The notes under the pieces: model-generated
Told to the model about the DNA's origin: nothing
Database searches by the model: none
The model's input: only the letters and a program-made list of their open reading frames with translations
Shown: piece after piece, positions 21,539 to 29,832 of the stretch
Numbering within the stretch: the stretch's first letter is position 1
Layout of the letters: every line of letters starts with the position of its first letter
NCBI GenBank assembly: GCA_019114465.1
Contig: DXFM01000040.1
Span: 1 to 35,148, forward strand
Origin: Candidatus Lachnoclostridium avicola
GTDB lineage: Bacteria > Bacillota > Clostridia > Lachnospirales > Lachnospiraceae
Reading direction: 5' to 3'
Length of the DNA: 35,148 nucleotides
Translations under genes and position numbers: made by a program

Positions 21539-23716
21539 ATGGGAAACACAGACAACCTGGACAGCTGGGAACAGATCCGCCGGGGCGTTGTGAGGGTTGA
21601 GGCTCTGATCAGCCAGAAACAGTTCAACGCATCCATGGTGGAAGCCCTCCAGGTGTTGAATCTTATGCTCAAAGGTTTGGCAGAAAAAGCCTGCATTGTT
21701 GAAACCGACCCCATGCTGATCATTGACGAGCTTTACCAGGATCGGTGGATCTCCAAATCCACTTGCGAGCATTACCATAAAATCCGCATTATCGGCACCA
21801 AAGCGCTGAATGAGGGCAGCAATAACGCCTACGACGCCAGCCAGGCCCATCAGCTCTTAAGCCAGGAAGTATACACATTCGCCAATGAATTTTATAAAGT
21901 AAAAAAACGGCGTCCTTTCCTCAGATCTGGTTCCAGGACAGCCGCAAGGAACACTCAGGCGGCGAAAAACGCCATCGCCGCCCGGGCTTCTGCTGCCCAG
22001 CAGGCCGCCCTGGCGCAGAAAAAGCAGGAAAGCCGGCAGGCTGCCCCTGAGTCCCAGCCCATTTCTCCCCAGTTCCGCCAGGAAAATTACGAGGAGACGG
22101 GAAATTCCGGCAGACAGGAATTCTCTGCCGGCCAGGAGGTCTACGGCCAGCAGGAATTTTCGAGCATACAGGAGTTCTCTGACAGGCAGGAATTCTCCGC
22201 CGATCAGGCGTTCCCTACCAGGCAGGAATTCTCTGCCGATCAGGCGTTCTCCACCAGGCAGGGATTTCCCGACGGAACCGAGCCGTCCCGCTGGCAGGCT
22301 GCTGTCCGGGGAGGATGGGAGGAAGCCGCAGCCGCGGAGGAAACACCATCTGGCGAACCGGAGGCTTCAGAAGAATATTCCGATTTTTCCCAGCCGGACG
22401 ATAATCAGACGGCAGCCGGCGCCGATGGAGAACATCCGGATCTGTCGGAAGATTCCGGGGCCGGCGCCGCCCCCTCTCCCCGCTCTCCGGAAAAGAAGAT
22501 CCCCTTTGCAGTAAAAGGGATCTTCCGCGGGCGGATTTCCAAGCCCGCCGCACAGCAAGCTGACAGCATCCAGGAAACGCAGCCGGAACCGGCCGCCGAC
22601 AGTTATGAACAGCCGGAAAATTACCAGGATGAGACCGTACAAACTGAGATCCCCGGTCCGTTCTTCCAAGACGAGACGTCAGGAAATGACGGGGATGACT
22701 TTTTCTCCGACGAACCGGATCACGGCGATGAGAATTTCTTCTCCGGTGAACCGGCTGAGGACGGCGAGGAACTCTTTCCTGATGAACCGGCTGAGGACGA
22801 TGAGGAGCTCTTCCCCGACGAGCCGGCTGAGGACGATGAAGATTTCTTCTCTGACGACGATGATTTCTTTTCTGATGACGACGACTTTTTCTCCGATGAG
22901 GAAGAGGAAGAAGATTTCTCCGATGAGGAAGAAGACGGGAACCTTTCTGCCCACACTCCGGAAGCTGAGAGCCAGAAACCGGCCGCTGATTCCAAGAATA
23001 TCGGCGCTCATCAGCCCACTGGAAGCTACTCCGCCCCCGTTCGCCGCTCTGCGTCCGCAAAGCGGCGGAAATCAATGCAGGCGGAGGATCTCTTAAAGAT
23101 TCTCGTGCCTGTGGCAGTGATTATCCTGCTGCTCATTGTCATCAGCAGGCTCCGCCCCGACCGAAACGGCGGCACAGAGCCCACAGAGACAGTCCAGACC
23201 ACCGAAAGCGTCTCCGAGACAGCCGCACCGGACGAGGAGCAGGAAACCAGCCCGGCTGAGGACGAAAACTCCGGCACCGATGAGGAAACTTCCGCACCGG
23301 AGACATCGGAAGAGGAGGCAACCACCGCCGGGGAAACCACAGCTCCTGAGTCTTCCTCCGCACCAGAGACGGAAGCGCCTACAGAGACTGCCGCTCCAGA
23401 AACTACAGCTCCGCCGGAAACCACAGTTCCCGAGACGCAGGCTCCGCCGGAGACCACGGCTCCTGAGACGGAAGCTCCCGCGGAGACCGCTGCCCCCGAG
23501 ACCACAGCTCCCGCGGCAGAAGCTCCGGCAGTGACCTATGTGACCACTACAGAGCTCTACGTGCGGTCTGAGCCGTCCGGCAGCAGCCGTTCCCTGGGCG
23601 TTCTGGGAGCTCACGTTCCCGTGGACTTTGTCCGGGCCTACGACGATACCTGGGCAGTAATCATGTACGAAGGACAGGAGGCCTACGTTTCCTTCCGGTA
23701 TCTGACGCCCCAGTAG
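21539..23716 (+). CDS. HEPN/DUF4145-like, acidic, single-span membrane protein with extracellular SH3b domain
   Basis: This 725-residue protein is a mosaic. Residues 1-122 form a helical domain resembling DUF4145/HEPN (HYHKIRIIGTKALNEGSNN, then LLSQEVYTFANEF); the His usual in the RNase-type HEPN motif is replaced by Asn/Glu, so it may be non-catalytic. Residues 123-385 are low-complexity, with Ala/Gln stretches and QEFSADQAF repeats (about 190-242). Residues 385-467 are strongly acidic, with DEPAEDDEELFP and FFSDDDD repeats. A basic patch (about 500-512) precedes one span at 517-537 (ILVPVAVIILLLIVISRL), then a Thr/Pro/Glu-rich stalk (541-664) and a C-terminal SH3b domain (YVTTTELYVRSEPSG to the end). 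The charge pattern puts the N-terminus inside and SH3b at the wall. ATG 21539 follows AAGGAGG. It looks like a sensor or scaffold; function unknown. Confidence 0.82.
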   Translation: MGNTDNLDSWEQIRRGVVRVEALISQKQFNASMVEALQVLNLMLKGLAEKACIVETDPMLIIDELYQDRWISKSTCEHYHKIRIIGTKALNEGSNNAYDASQAHQLLSQEVYTFANEFYKVKKRRPFLRSGSRTAARNTQAAKNAIAARASAAQQAALAQKKQESRQAAPESQPISPQFRQENYEETGNSGRQEFSAGQEVYGQQEFSSIQEFSDRQEFSADQAFPTRQEFSADQAFSTRQGFPDGTEPSRWQAAVRGGWEEAAAAEETPSGEPEASEEYSDFSQPDDNQTAAGADGEHPDLSEDSGAGAAPSPRSPEKKIPFAVKGIFRGRISKPAAQQADSIQETQPEPAADSYEQPENYQDETVQTEIPGPFFQDETSGNDGDDFFSDEPDHGDENFFSGEPAEDGEELFPDEPAEDDEELFPDEPAEDDEDFFSDDDDFFSDDDDFFSDEEEEEDFSDEEEDGNLSAHTPEAESQKPAADSKNIGAHQPTGSYSAPVRRSASAKRRKSMQAEDLLKILVPVAVIILLLIVISRLRPDRNGGTEPTETVQTTESVSETAAPDEEQETSPAEDENSGTDEETSAPETSEEEATTAGETTAPESSSAPETEAPTETAAPETTAPPETTVPETQAPPETTAPETEAPAETAAPETTAPAAEAPAVTYVTTTELYVRSEPSGSSRSLGVLGAHVPVDFVRAYDDTWAVIMYEGQEAYVSFRYLTPQ
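22113..22266 (+). repeat. Imperfect in-frame coding repeats (QEFSADQAF type)
   Basis: Units built on CAGGAATTCTC and GATCAGGCGTTC recur about five times, giving peptides RQEFSAGQEV, QEFSSIQEF, RQEFSADQAF (twice) and RQGF. The last units are nearly identical at the DNA level, which suggests recent slippage or recombination. Confidence 0.7.
22745..22938 (+). repeat. Acidic in-frame coding repeats (EPAEDDEELFPD and FFSDDDD)
   Basis: Three 36-base units encode (G/D)EPAED(G/D)E(E/D)(L/F)F(P/S), followed by FFSDDDD repeats and Glu runs. The DNA units share GAACCGGCTGAGGACG. The region is a candidate for length variation between strains. Confidence 0.75.
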
Positions 23717-23816
23717 GAAATCTGAAGGGTGCGTCTGACCATAAAACTTTTATCTCAGCAGGGGAGGAAAAGAATCTTTTCCCTCTCCCATCAGCTACTG
23801 CGGACCTTTTACTAGG

Positions 23817-23862
23817 CAGGAACGGCGCTGATCCCCGGGGATCAGCGCCGTTCCTGTTTTTT
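23817..23862 (+). terminator. Terminator with perfect 40-base palindrome
   Basis: Positions 23817-23836 and 23837-23856 are exact reverse complements with no spacer (the centre reads CCCCGGGG), followed by TTTTTT. It ends the SH3 protein transcript. The minus-strand side has no T-run, so it should mainly act on the plus strand. Confidence 0.92.
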
Positions 23863-23872
23863 CCTTTATTCT

Positions 23873-25888
23873 TTAATCTTCTGCCGCTTTTTTCAAAAAC
23901 ACCGGCATTCCAAAGGCTGAATTTCCTGCAATGTCCGTCGCCAGAACCCTGGCCCACTTCATCCCTTCCGGGAAACTGATGTGGATCCGCTCTGACTGAT
24001 ACGGCCGGGTATCATTTTTCTCCACGTCCACAGTATGTACCTGTTCTCCATCAGAATATACCAGCTGCACATAGGCCAGCGGGTAGGTCCAGCTGAAAAC
24101 CGCGTCACAGCTTCCGTCCCTGATGCTGCACTCCTCCAGCAGTACTTCTCCTGTGGAGTAGAAATGCTTTCCCGCCCGCAGGGCGTCCGTCAGCGCCTCC
24201 CAGTTTTCTGTGCCTGGCAGCTTTTCCAACTGCACATAGGTACAGTTTGTCATAGGGTACATTTCCCAGTCCTCTTCGCTCTCATCCACCTTCGTATAAG
24301 TATCCAGCTCGCTGATAATATACCTGGGCCTGTCGCTCCAGTTATTGATGTCATTCCACACCCGCTCTGTCCGTCCGCTGATCATGGTGGGCACAGAATT
24401 GTCCGCCGGCAGCATCCGGCAGCCAATTCCAAACCATCGCTCATCCTTAAACCAGTCTTCCTCCCGGCAGTCGTAGGGAAGGCCATCGTTAGCCTTGGTA
24501 TCCGGATGGGGCATGAGGATAAAGCAGTTTTCCCTGCGGCACATTTCCACAAAATCTTCCGCCGATTTCAGATGATAATAGGTTCTTCCGTCCGGAAGTT
24601 TTTCCGCAAATTCCTGATCTTCGTCACGCCAGCGGGAATACAGCATAGGCTTGGACGGAAATACCATGCAGTGGAAGGGAATCAGGGTGTGCTCTCCCGA
24701 TTCATCCCAAAGCTCCTCCGCCGGCACCACCAGAAAGTCCGGCGTACTGCACCACCGGGCCATGGCCTGATACCTCTCCAGATCCGACTTTCTTCCTTCC
24801 CGGTTGTCGCCGCACCGTCCCTCTGCCCAGAAATCACAGGGAGCAAAAATATCCATTCCCAGATCCTTGATCAGTTTTTCCCAAGGACGTTCCGCTCTCT
24901 GGTCCCGGATCCAGGCGGCTTGAGCCGCCACATGCATATGAGTTCCCAGTTTTTTGTATCCGGGCAGATCTCTCAAATGATCAAAGTTGGTGTAGCGCAT
25001 AACCCTGGCTCTGGTCGCATAGACGGAATCCGCCGACGGCATGAAAAACACAGACATGTGCTGAATTGTGCCCGGCTTTGCATTGTAACCCGGCCAGCGC
25101 ACATTGAAATGCTCCGGAGATTTATTGTGCCGGATTCCGATGGCCATGGTATCTTTCCCCGGCTTTCGGATATAGTAATTGTTTCCTACAATGTTTTCCG
25201 TCTGTCCTCCCCAGAAAAATCTGTGGGGGGACGGAAATACCGCCATGGACCCATTCCGCAGACCCAAAGTCAGCGTTCTGCCCCGAGTGTAAACCCGTTC
25301 TCTGTCCCGGTCCGGTCCACTGTTGGTGTGAAATCCGGGATTTTCATATATTTCCCTCTTTTTGGGAGACACATAATAGAGCTTCCCGATCTCAAAGCCA
25401 TCCAGTCCTCCATGGTACAGGTAAGCTACACCGTCCTCCTGGGTGGATGCCACCGCCTCCATCCGGATGAGATTCGTTCCCTCAAAAAAGTGAAACTCAC
25501 ATCCTCCCGAAAACGTCCCCAGCTCCAGCCCGTCAAAGGAAACCACCGTATGACCTCCGTTCCTGGTCACTGTCATGTGCTCCGTATTCCACCGCTCATT
25601 CGCCTCTTTCACCCATTCTTTCCGGCTGAAGGGATCATCGGAATAGGTATCCCACTGATAATCCGGCTTCTCGTCAGCAGCAATGGTCTTAATTCGCTGA
25701 GGGTTGTGGGTCGTCCGCCTGCTGGTGATCACCTTAAACTGGGGCCGCAGCATCCCTGAAAGGCGGATCCAGCTGCCGTTTCTTTTGTATGCGATCTCAA
25801 ATACGCACGGAGCTTCCTGACAGATTCCCATCTCCGCTTTCCACTCCAGTCCGTCCTCTCCATTCCAGAAAATAATCTGATGTTCCAT
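23873..25888 (-). CDS. PHP-like metallohydrolase domain protein, substrate unknown
   Basis: This 671-residue protein has no signal peptide. The N-terminal half (1-310) is rich in beta-strand-type sequence and resembles a lectin-like or sandwich domain. From residue 311 it has PHP/CehA-type metal-site motifs: GTHMHV (His317, His319), MDIFAPCDFW (Asp346, Asp352), LVVPAEEL (Glu391), GEHTLIPFH (His400, His406) and LMPHPDTKAND (His461). A small C-terminal beta domain follows (about 570-671). PHP enzymes hydrolyse phosphoesters, carbamates or lactones with two or three metal ions; the substrate here is unknown. ATG 25888 has AAGGAG upstream. It lies 43 bases downstream of the SLC13 permease gene, so it probably acts on the imported compound. 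Confidence 0.72.
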   Translation of the reverse strand: MEHQIIFWNGEDGLEWKAEMGICQEAPCVFEIAYKRNGSWIRLSGMLRPQFKVITSRRTTHNPQRIKTIAADEKPDYQWDTYSDDPFSRKEWVKEANERWNTEHMTVTRNGGHTVVSFDGLELGTFSGGCEFHFFEGTNLIRMEAVASTQEDGVAYLYHGGLDGFEIGKLYYVSPKKREIYENPGFHTNSGPDRDRERVYTRGRTLTLGLRNGSMAVFPSPHRFFWGGQTENIVGNNYYIRKPGKDTMAIGIRHNKSPEHFNVRWPGYNAKPGTIQHMSVFFMPSADSVYATRARVMRYTNFDHLRDLPGYKKLGTHMHVAAQAAWIRDQRAERPWEKLIKDLGMDIFAPCDFWAEGRCGDNREGRKSDLERYQAMARWCSTPDFLVVPAEELWDESGEHTLIPFHCMVFPSKPMLYSRWRDEDQEFAEKLPDGRTYYHLKSAEDFVEMCRRENCFILMPHPDTKANDGLPYDCREEDWFKDERWFGIGCRMLPADNSVPTMISGRTERVWNDINNWSDRPRYIISELDTYTKVDESEEDWEMYPMTNCTYVQLEKLPGTENWEALTDALRAGKHFYSTGEVLLEECSIRDGSCDAVFSWTYPLAYVQLVYSDGEQVHTVDVEKNDTRPYQSERIHISFPEGMKWARVLATDIAGNSAFGMPVFLKKAAED

Positions 25889-25931
25889 ATTAAACTCCTT
25901 TCCTCACATTTCTTCCGCCGTCCGTCACTGC

Positions 25932-27230
25932 TTACGGCCATGCCGGATAGAGTATTGCAATCCAGCCAACCTGGAAAATTGTTTTCACCAGGGCCGCCCA
26001 GATTCCCTGTTTCACCAGAGAGCCGATATTGTAGCCGCCGCCGTTCATGATCATGGGGATAATTGCAGTGGCAGTAGGCAGGAACCAGGCCACAAGGCTC
26101 GCGCTCTGGATAATCAGAATCACACCCTTGGCGCTGCACCCGATACTGTTGCAGGTCATGATTGCCACGGGAATCAGCATATTGGCCGTCGCCGCATTAT
26201 TCATAAACTGAGTAAGGAACATGGTGACGAACCAGAATGCCAGGTACAGCACCAGCGTCGAGGGCTTTCCTCCCAGAAGATTGGCGATGCCGCTTCCCAC
26301 AAAAAGTCCGGTTCCTGTCTGAGACAAGGCCGCTCCCATGATGATGGCTCCGATGTAAAGCCATACAACGGAAAACGGGATAGCAGCGATTCCTTCCTTA
26401 ACTGAAAGCACACCCGTCAGGTACATGAGAATTGCCGCAGCTGTGGTAACCACCCACTGGGGAATGCCGATTTTTCCGGAGAAAATCAGGCACAGGCAGG
26501 TCACCGCAAATATGGTGTACGCGGCAACCTCCTGATGAGGCGCCAAAGCCGCTTTCTCCTTCTGCTCTCTGACAGAAATTTCTGCAATCGCCCGCGGCGG
26601 CTGTTCCGGAGCGACTTTGATTCCCACTGTCATAAAATAGATGAGCATAATCACGCACACAGGTGCAAAGGCAAAAAACGGTTCCATCGGCGTAAAACTG
26701 TCGCCAAACGTATACCCGGCGCTTTCCAGAAATCCATTGTACTTGATATAGTTAGCCGCCTCAGAACCCAGAGGAAAATAGGTCTGATCGCACAGCAACA
26801 TAACGCCGATGGGAAACATAGCCTTGCTCGGGCTTTTTCCCGCTTTCCTGCAGACTGCCAGAATCAGGGGATAAACAATGGCGATACGGGTGACCGCGGC
26901 GCCCAGAAAGATCCCCAGAATAAAATTGACAATCATAAACATTCTCAGGCAATTCTCGAACCTGTCCTGCCCAACTTTATACAGCAGCGAAGCAATTTTC
27001 CCAATCGCCTGGGTTCGGCTGAACCCTGCCGATACGATCATGATCGTCGCAATCACAATCACGTTCGTATCGGAAAACATTCCCAGAGCCGTATTCGCAT
27101 CTACACAGCCTGTCACCACAAGCAGGCAGGCCACTCCCAGCGCGATGACTCCATAATCCCATTTAGTACACGCGATCAGCAGAAGCATGATCAGCCAGAG
27201 GCCAATGTTCACTATGATCTGAATTGTCAT
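25932..27230 (-). CDS. SLC13/DASS-type anion permease
   Basis: The 432-residue polytopic membrane protein looks like a member of the divalent anion:Na+ symporter (SLC13) or the wider ion transporter superfamily. Seen: about 11 hydrophobic segments and two related halves, each with a re-entrant region, LGAAVTRIAIVYPLIL in the first and TQFMNNAATANMLIPVAI in the second, the latter matching the SNT-like substrate and sodium motif of the family (here NNA). Such carriers import di- and tricarboxylates or sulfate. The substrate is unknown; an organic anion is inferred from the neighbouring hydrolase. ATG 27230 follows GGAGGG. It is the first gene of the permease-hydrolase pair, and two LysR genes lie upstream on the same strand. 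Confidence 0.85.
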   Translation of the reverse strand: MTIQIIVNIGLWLIMLLLIACTKWDYGVIALGVACLLVVTGCVDANTALGMFSDTNVIVIATIMIVSAGFSRTQAIGKIASLLYKVGQDRFENCLRMFMIVNFILGIFLGAAVTRIAIVYPLILAVCRKAGKSPSKAMFPIGVMLLCDQTYFPLGSEAANYIKYNGFLESAGYTFGDSFTPMEPFFAFAPVCVIMLIYFMTVGIKVAPEQPPRAIAEISVREQKEKAALAPHQEVAAYTIFAVTCLCLIFSGKIGIPQWVVTTAAAILMYLTGVLSVKEGIAAIPFSVVWLYIGAIIMGAALSQTGTGLFVGSGIANLLGGKPSTLVLYLAFWFVTMFLTQFMNNAATANMLIPVAIMTCNSIGCSAKGVILIIQSASLVAWFLPTATAIIPMIMNGGGYNIGSLVKQGIWAALVKTIFQVGWIAILYPAWP

Positions 27231-27465
27231 TATAACCCTCCCATGTGAAATATTCTTTTCAGTGCAAAAGCAGAAAAGAAAGCCGCGGCTGCTTTTTGTG
27301 CAAAAAGCATATAATTTCTTGTCTGTTTTTTAACTTTATGAACATTCTACACAAGCAAAGGGTGTATGGGAAATGAAATAAACTGATTAAATATAAAATA
27401 AGGTTCATCTGGCTGCTAAAATGCAGTCTTTACAGGCAAACAAAGTTATCAATCATAAAAATTGT
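27231..27465 (-). promoter_or_regulatory. AT-rich control region upstream of the permease, with 18-base palindrome
   Basis: This 235-base gap should hold the promoter and LysR sites for the permease-hydrolase pair. It contains the perfect palindrome GCTTTTTGTGCAAAAAGC at 27291-27308, beside TTATAT on the minus strand (a possible -10), and further A/T-rich half-sites. No clear -35 box is visible, as is common for LysR-activated promoters. Confidence 0.45.
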
Positions 27466-28359
27466 TCATATCCCGGATTTTGTTCGTATCTCCATAAAGC
27501 GGGCCGCGCACTCTGCCATCTCCGGCACCAGAGGATTTCTGCTCTCCGGCCGGTAAGCCAGAACCAGCCTGCTGTTGAGAGGAATATTTATATTAATGGG
27601 AACCGTCACAATGCCGTCCATGGACTCCCGGAACATTCGAAAGAGATTAAAAGAAATCGCCACGGCGTCTGAGTTTAAAATCAGATTCAGCTGATATTTG
27701 GCATCGTTATATAAAAATGCCACATGGGGAGCCTTCAGTCCTGCCTCCACGCTGTACTGATAGGCCTCATCCAGCCTGCCATTCTGGTCAATTCCAAAAA
27801 TCAGCTGCTCTTCCTGCAGATCCTCCAGATCCAGAATCGGGTTGCCCGCCAGCCTGTGGTTCTGGTTCATCACCGCATATAAGCCTTCCCTTGTGGCGAT
27901 ATGGACGTATTTCAGATTTTCCGCCTTGTCCTCCGGGATGAGAATCATATCCAGTTTTGAATCCGAAAACGCCTCCGCAGATATCTGGTTGCTGTAAAGA
28001 CGGACATGGGCATCCGGATATTTTCTGTGAAACATACTTAATATATTCATAAAAGAATCGTTCAGCACCGGCAGCCCCATGCGCAGCGTTCCCTTCTCTT
28101 TTATGGATTCCCTGATGATCTGCCTGGAATCCTGGTAGAGGAGACCGGCTTTCCGGGCATACTCCAGATAAACCTTCCCGGCATCGGTTAATTCCGTCAC
28201 ATTTTTATTTCTTATAAACAGTTTTTCTCCCAGCTCCTCCTCCATGCCTGATATGATTTTACTCAGGGCGGTCTGGGAAATATAGAGTTTTTTCGCCGCT
28301 TTTGAAAAGTTGCAGGTCTCCGCTGCCACCATAAAATAGTACTGTACTTTCACATTCAT
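27466..28359 (-). CDS. LysR-family transcriptional regulator (proximal to permease)
   Basis: The 297-residue protein has an N-terminal winged helix-turn-helix (NFSKAAKKLYISQTALSKII, 17-36, then EEELGEKLFIR) and a periplasmic-binding-like effector domain (about 91-290; GTLRMGLPVLNDSFMNIL onwards). It is expected to control the permease and hydrolase genes immediately downstream, responding to their substrate or a product. Its ATG overlaps the TGA of the preceding LysR gene as ATGA, so both regulators are made together. It has the normal length and all family parts. Confidence 0.92.
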   Translation of the reverse strand: MNVKVQYYFMVAAETCNFSKAAKKLYISQTALSKIISGMEEELGEKLFIRNKNVTELTDAGKVYLEYARKAGLLYQDSRQIIRESIKEKGTLRMGLPVLNDSFMNILSMFHRKYPDAHVRLYSNQISAEAFSDSKLDMILIPEDKAENLKYVHIATREGLYAVMNQNHRLAGNPILDLEDLQEEQLIFGIDQNGRLDEAYQYSVEAGLKAPHVAFLYNDAKYQLNLILNSDAVAISFNLFRMFRESMDGIVTVPININIPLNSRLVLAYRPESRNPLVPEMAECAARFMEIRTKSGI

Positions 28360-29267
28360 ATCCTGTCACCGCCAAGCCCCTTTTCTCCCGCGGGCTGCCC
28401 TCCCATTCTGTATCTTTTTATCCATCTCAGAAATCTGTCCGCAGAAGGATTTATTTCTCCTTCCCTCCAGGCCAGGCAGATAGGCTGAACATTCTTCACC
28501 GCTCCCAGTTCCACCAGAACACAGTTTTTCACTGTTTCAGCCAGTTTCAGCTCCGTATTGTACAGAAGACCGATTCCGCAGCCCACTGCCACCGCCGAAT
28601 ACTTCGCCGCCGGAACCTCCACCGCCAGAGATACTTTCGGCCGAAATCCCACACTGGTGCACTCGTCATAGCCGGACTCATACCCGTCCCTCCCGTTTCC
28701 TTTTGTAAACACGAAATATTCGTCTCTCAGATCAATGAGATTTAACCTCCGGGAATCCGCCAGAGGGTGGGTCACTGGTAGAATGGCGTACAGCTTCCTC
28801 TGCACGTCCACAGAGAAGGACCGGCGGCCCTGAACCATATACCTGTAAGTCAGATCCATATCTGAAGCTGAAAAATACCCGGAATCCGGGGATACGTCTG
28901 ACTTAAAAATAAAGCAGCACTCCGGATGTTCCCTGGAATATATTCCGGCCATTGTGAAAAAAGCGTCACTATACGCGTTCACGGATATGATCACATTCTC
29001 CGGGGTCTGTTCCGACAGCAGAGCGCTCATTTTTGCCAGATCCTCATTAAATTTCATCTCCAGAGCCATATTATACAATAATCTGGCCTGATGATTGGGA
29101 ATCAGCGACTTGCCGTTTCTGGAAAAGAGTTCCGCCCCAAACTCCGCCTCCAATCTTTTTATGAAAGCAGTGACTGCCGGCTGGGAAATCGACAATGCCT
29201 TTGCCGCCACCGACAGATTTCTGTCTTCCATCACCTGCATGAATACCTTTCGTTGTTTGCTGTCCAT
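28356..29267 (-). CDS. LysR-family transcriptional regulator (distal)
   Basis: The 303-residue protein has a typical LysR helix-turn-helix (NLSVAAKALSISQPAVTAFI, 17-36, then LEAEFGAELFSR) and a C-terminal effector-binding domain. It differs widely from its coupled partner, so the pair is not a recent duplication. ATG 29267 has GAGGGG just upstream; an in-frame TTG seven codons earlier is less likely. It begins a unit of two regulators, and is divergent from the V-ATPase operon, so it could also act there. Confidence 0.9.
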   Translation of the reverse strand: MDSKQRKVFMQVMEDRNLSVAAKALSISQPAVTAFIKRLEAEFGAELFSRNGKSLIPNHQARLLYNMALEMKFNEDLAKMSALLSEQTPENVIISVNAYSDAFFTMAGIYSREHPECCFIFKSDVSPDSGYFSASDMDLTYRYMVQGRRSFSVDVQRKLYAILPVTHPLADSRRLNLIDLRDEYFVFTKGNGRDGYESGYDECTSVGFRPKVSLAVEVPAAKYSAVAVGCGIGLLYNTELKLAETVKNCVLVELGAVKNVQPICLAWREGEINPSADRFLRWIKRYRMGGQPAGEKGLGGDRI

Positions 29268-29287
29268 TTTTCCCCTCCTCTCTCCCA

Positions 29288-29316
29288 ATTATAAACTTTC
29301 CACAGAAAAAAGGGAA
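29288..29316 (-). promoter_or_regulatory. Possible promoter of the tandem LysR genes
   Basis: A perfect TATAAT (29293-29288, minus) stands 17 bases from a weak TTCCCT (29316-29311). The start would be about 15 bases before the LysR ATG, leaving room for only the ribosome site. Confidence 0.35.
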
Positions 29317-29516
29317 CCTCCCCCTGCCCGTTCCCACCTGATTTCATTTTTTCTCCCCCAGCCCCATGGCGTCTCTGTCAACCTGTCTAATTTTTTGGTA
29401 TTTCCAGGAACATTTTGGGAATTATTTACCATAGTAATTTTGCGGCAAAGGGAGTATGATGGGGGCGTGGCAAATTGTATTAATTTTCGTACAACATATA
29501 ACGGCAGGAGGACAAT

Positions 29517-29828
29517 ATGAACAACATCATCAGTAAAATCTCTGAAATCGAATCCTCTGCCGCGTCGATTATGGACGCGGCGTCTGAGAGGAAAAAGGAA
29601 TACACCAAAGAGATGGAGAAAAAGACCGCCGATTTTGACAAAGAAATAGAAGCCGAAACTGATGAAAAGCTGAACAAACTGCGGGAGGCCATGGAGGCAG
29701 AGATGAAAAAGCAGCTGGATGCCCAGCGCAGGGATGCCAGGGAAGCCATCCAGCACATGGAGGAAAACTACCGCCGCCTTCACACCCAATACGTAGATCA
29801 GCTGTTCCAGTCCATGACAAAGGAGTGA
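29517..29828 (+). CDS. V-type ATPase peripheral stalk subunit G/H
   Basis: The 103-residue product is almost wholly charged and helical: from about residue 15 to 95 it is a coiled coil rich in Glu, Lys, Asp and Arg, with a Met/Leu heptad pattern. This matches the small stalk subunit (G or H, NtpH-like) that pairs with subunit E to hold the catalytic head to subunit I. Identification rests on length, composition and its place as the first gene of the V-ATPase operon rather than on a motif. ATG 29517 follows CAGGAGGACAAT. The operon promoter is not obvious in the 250 bases upstream. Confidence 0.8.
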   Translation: MNNIISKISEIESSAASIMDAASERKKEYTKEMEKKTADFDKEIEAETDEKLNKLREAMEAEMKKQLDAQRRDAREAIQHMEENYRRLHTQYVDQLFQSMTKE

Positions 29829-29832
29829 TCAT

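Noticed and set aside
22215..23505. Minus-strand frames with Ser/Lys or Val/Ser/Gly repeats opposite the SH3 protein gene
   Set aside because: They are the reverse reading of the acidic and Thr/Pro coding repeats, and vanish as evidence once the plus-strand gene with clear start, span and SH3b domain is accepted.
21539..23716. CRISPR array or tandem-repeat locus in the repeats of this gene
   Set aside because: The repeats are in frame, imperfect, without spacers of even length, and encode low-complexity protein.
24035..25759. 574-codon plus-strand reading frame opposite the PHP-like gene
   Set aside because: Its composition (His, Pro, Arg and Ile rich) is that of a shadow, it has no ribosome site, and the minus-strand frame has metal-site motifs, a good AAGGAG site and operon context.
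29380..29516. Promoter of the V-ATPase operon
   Set aside because: TATGAT and TATAAC words are present, but none has a fair -35 box at 16-18 bases and a sensible leader, so no promoter was called.
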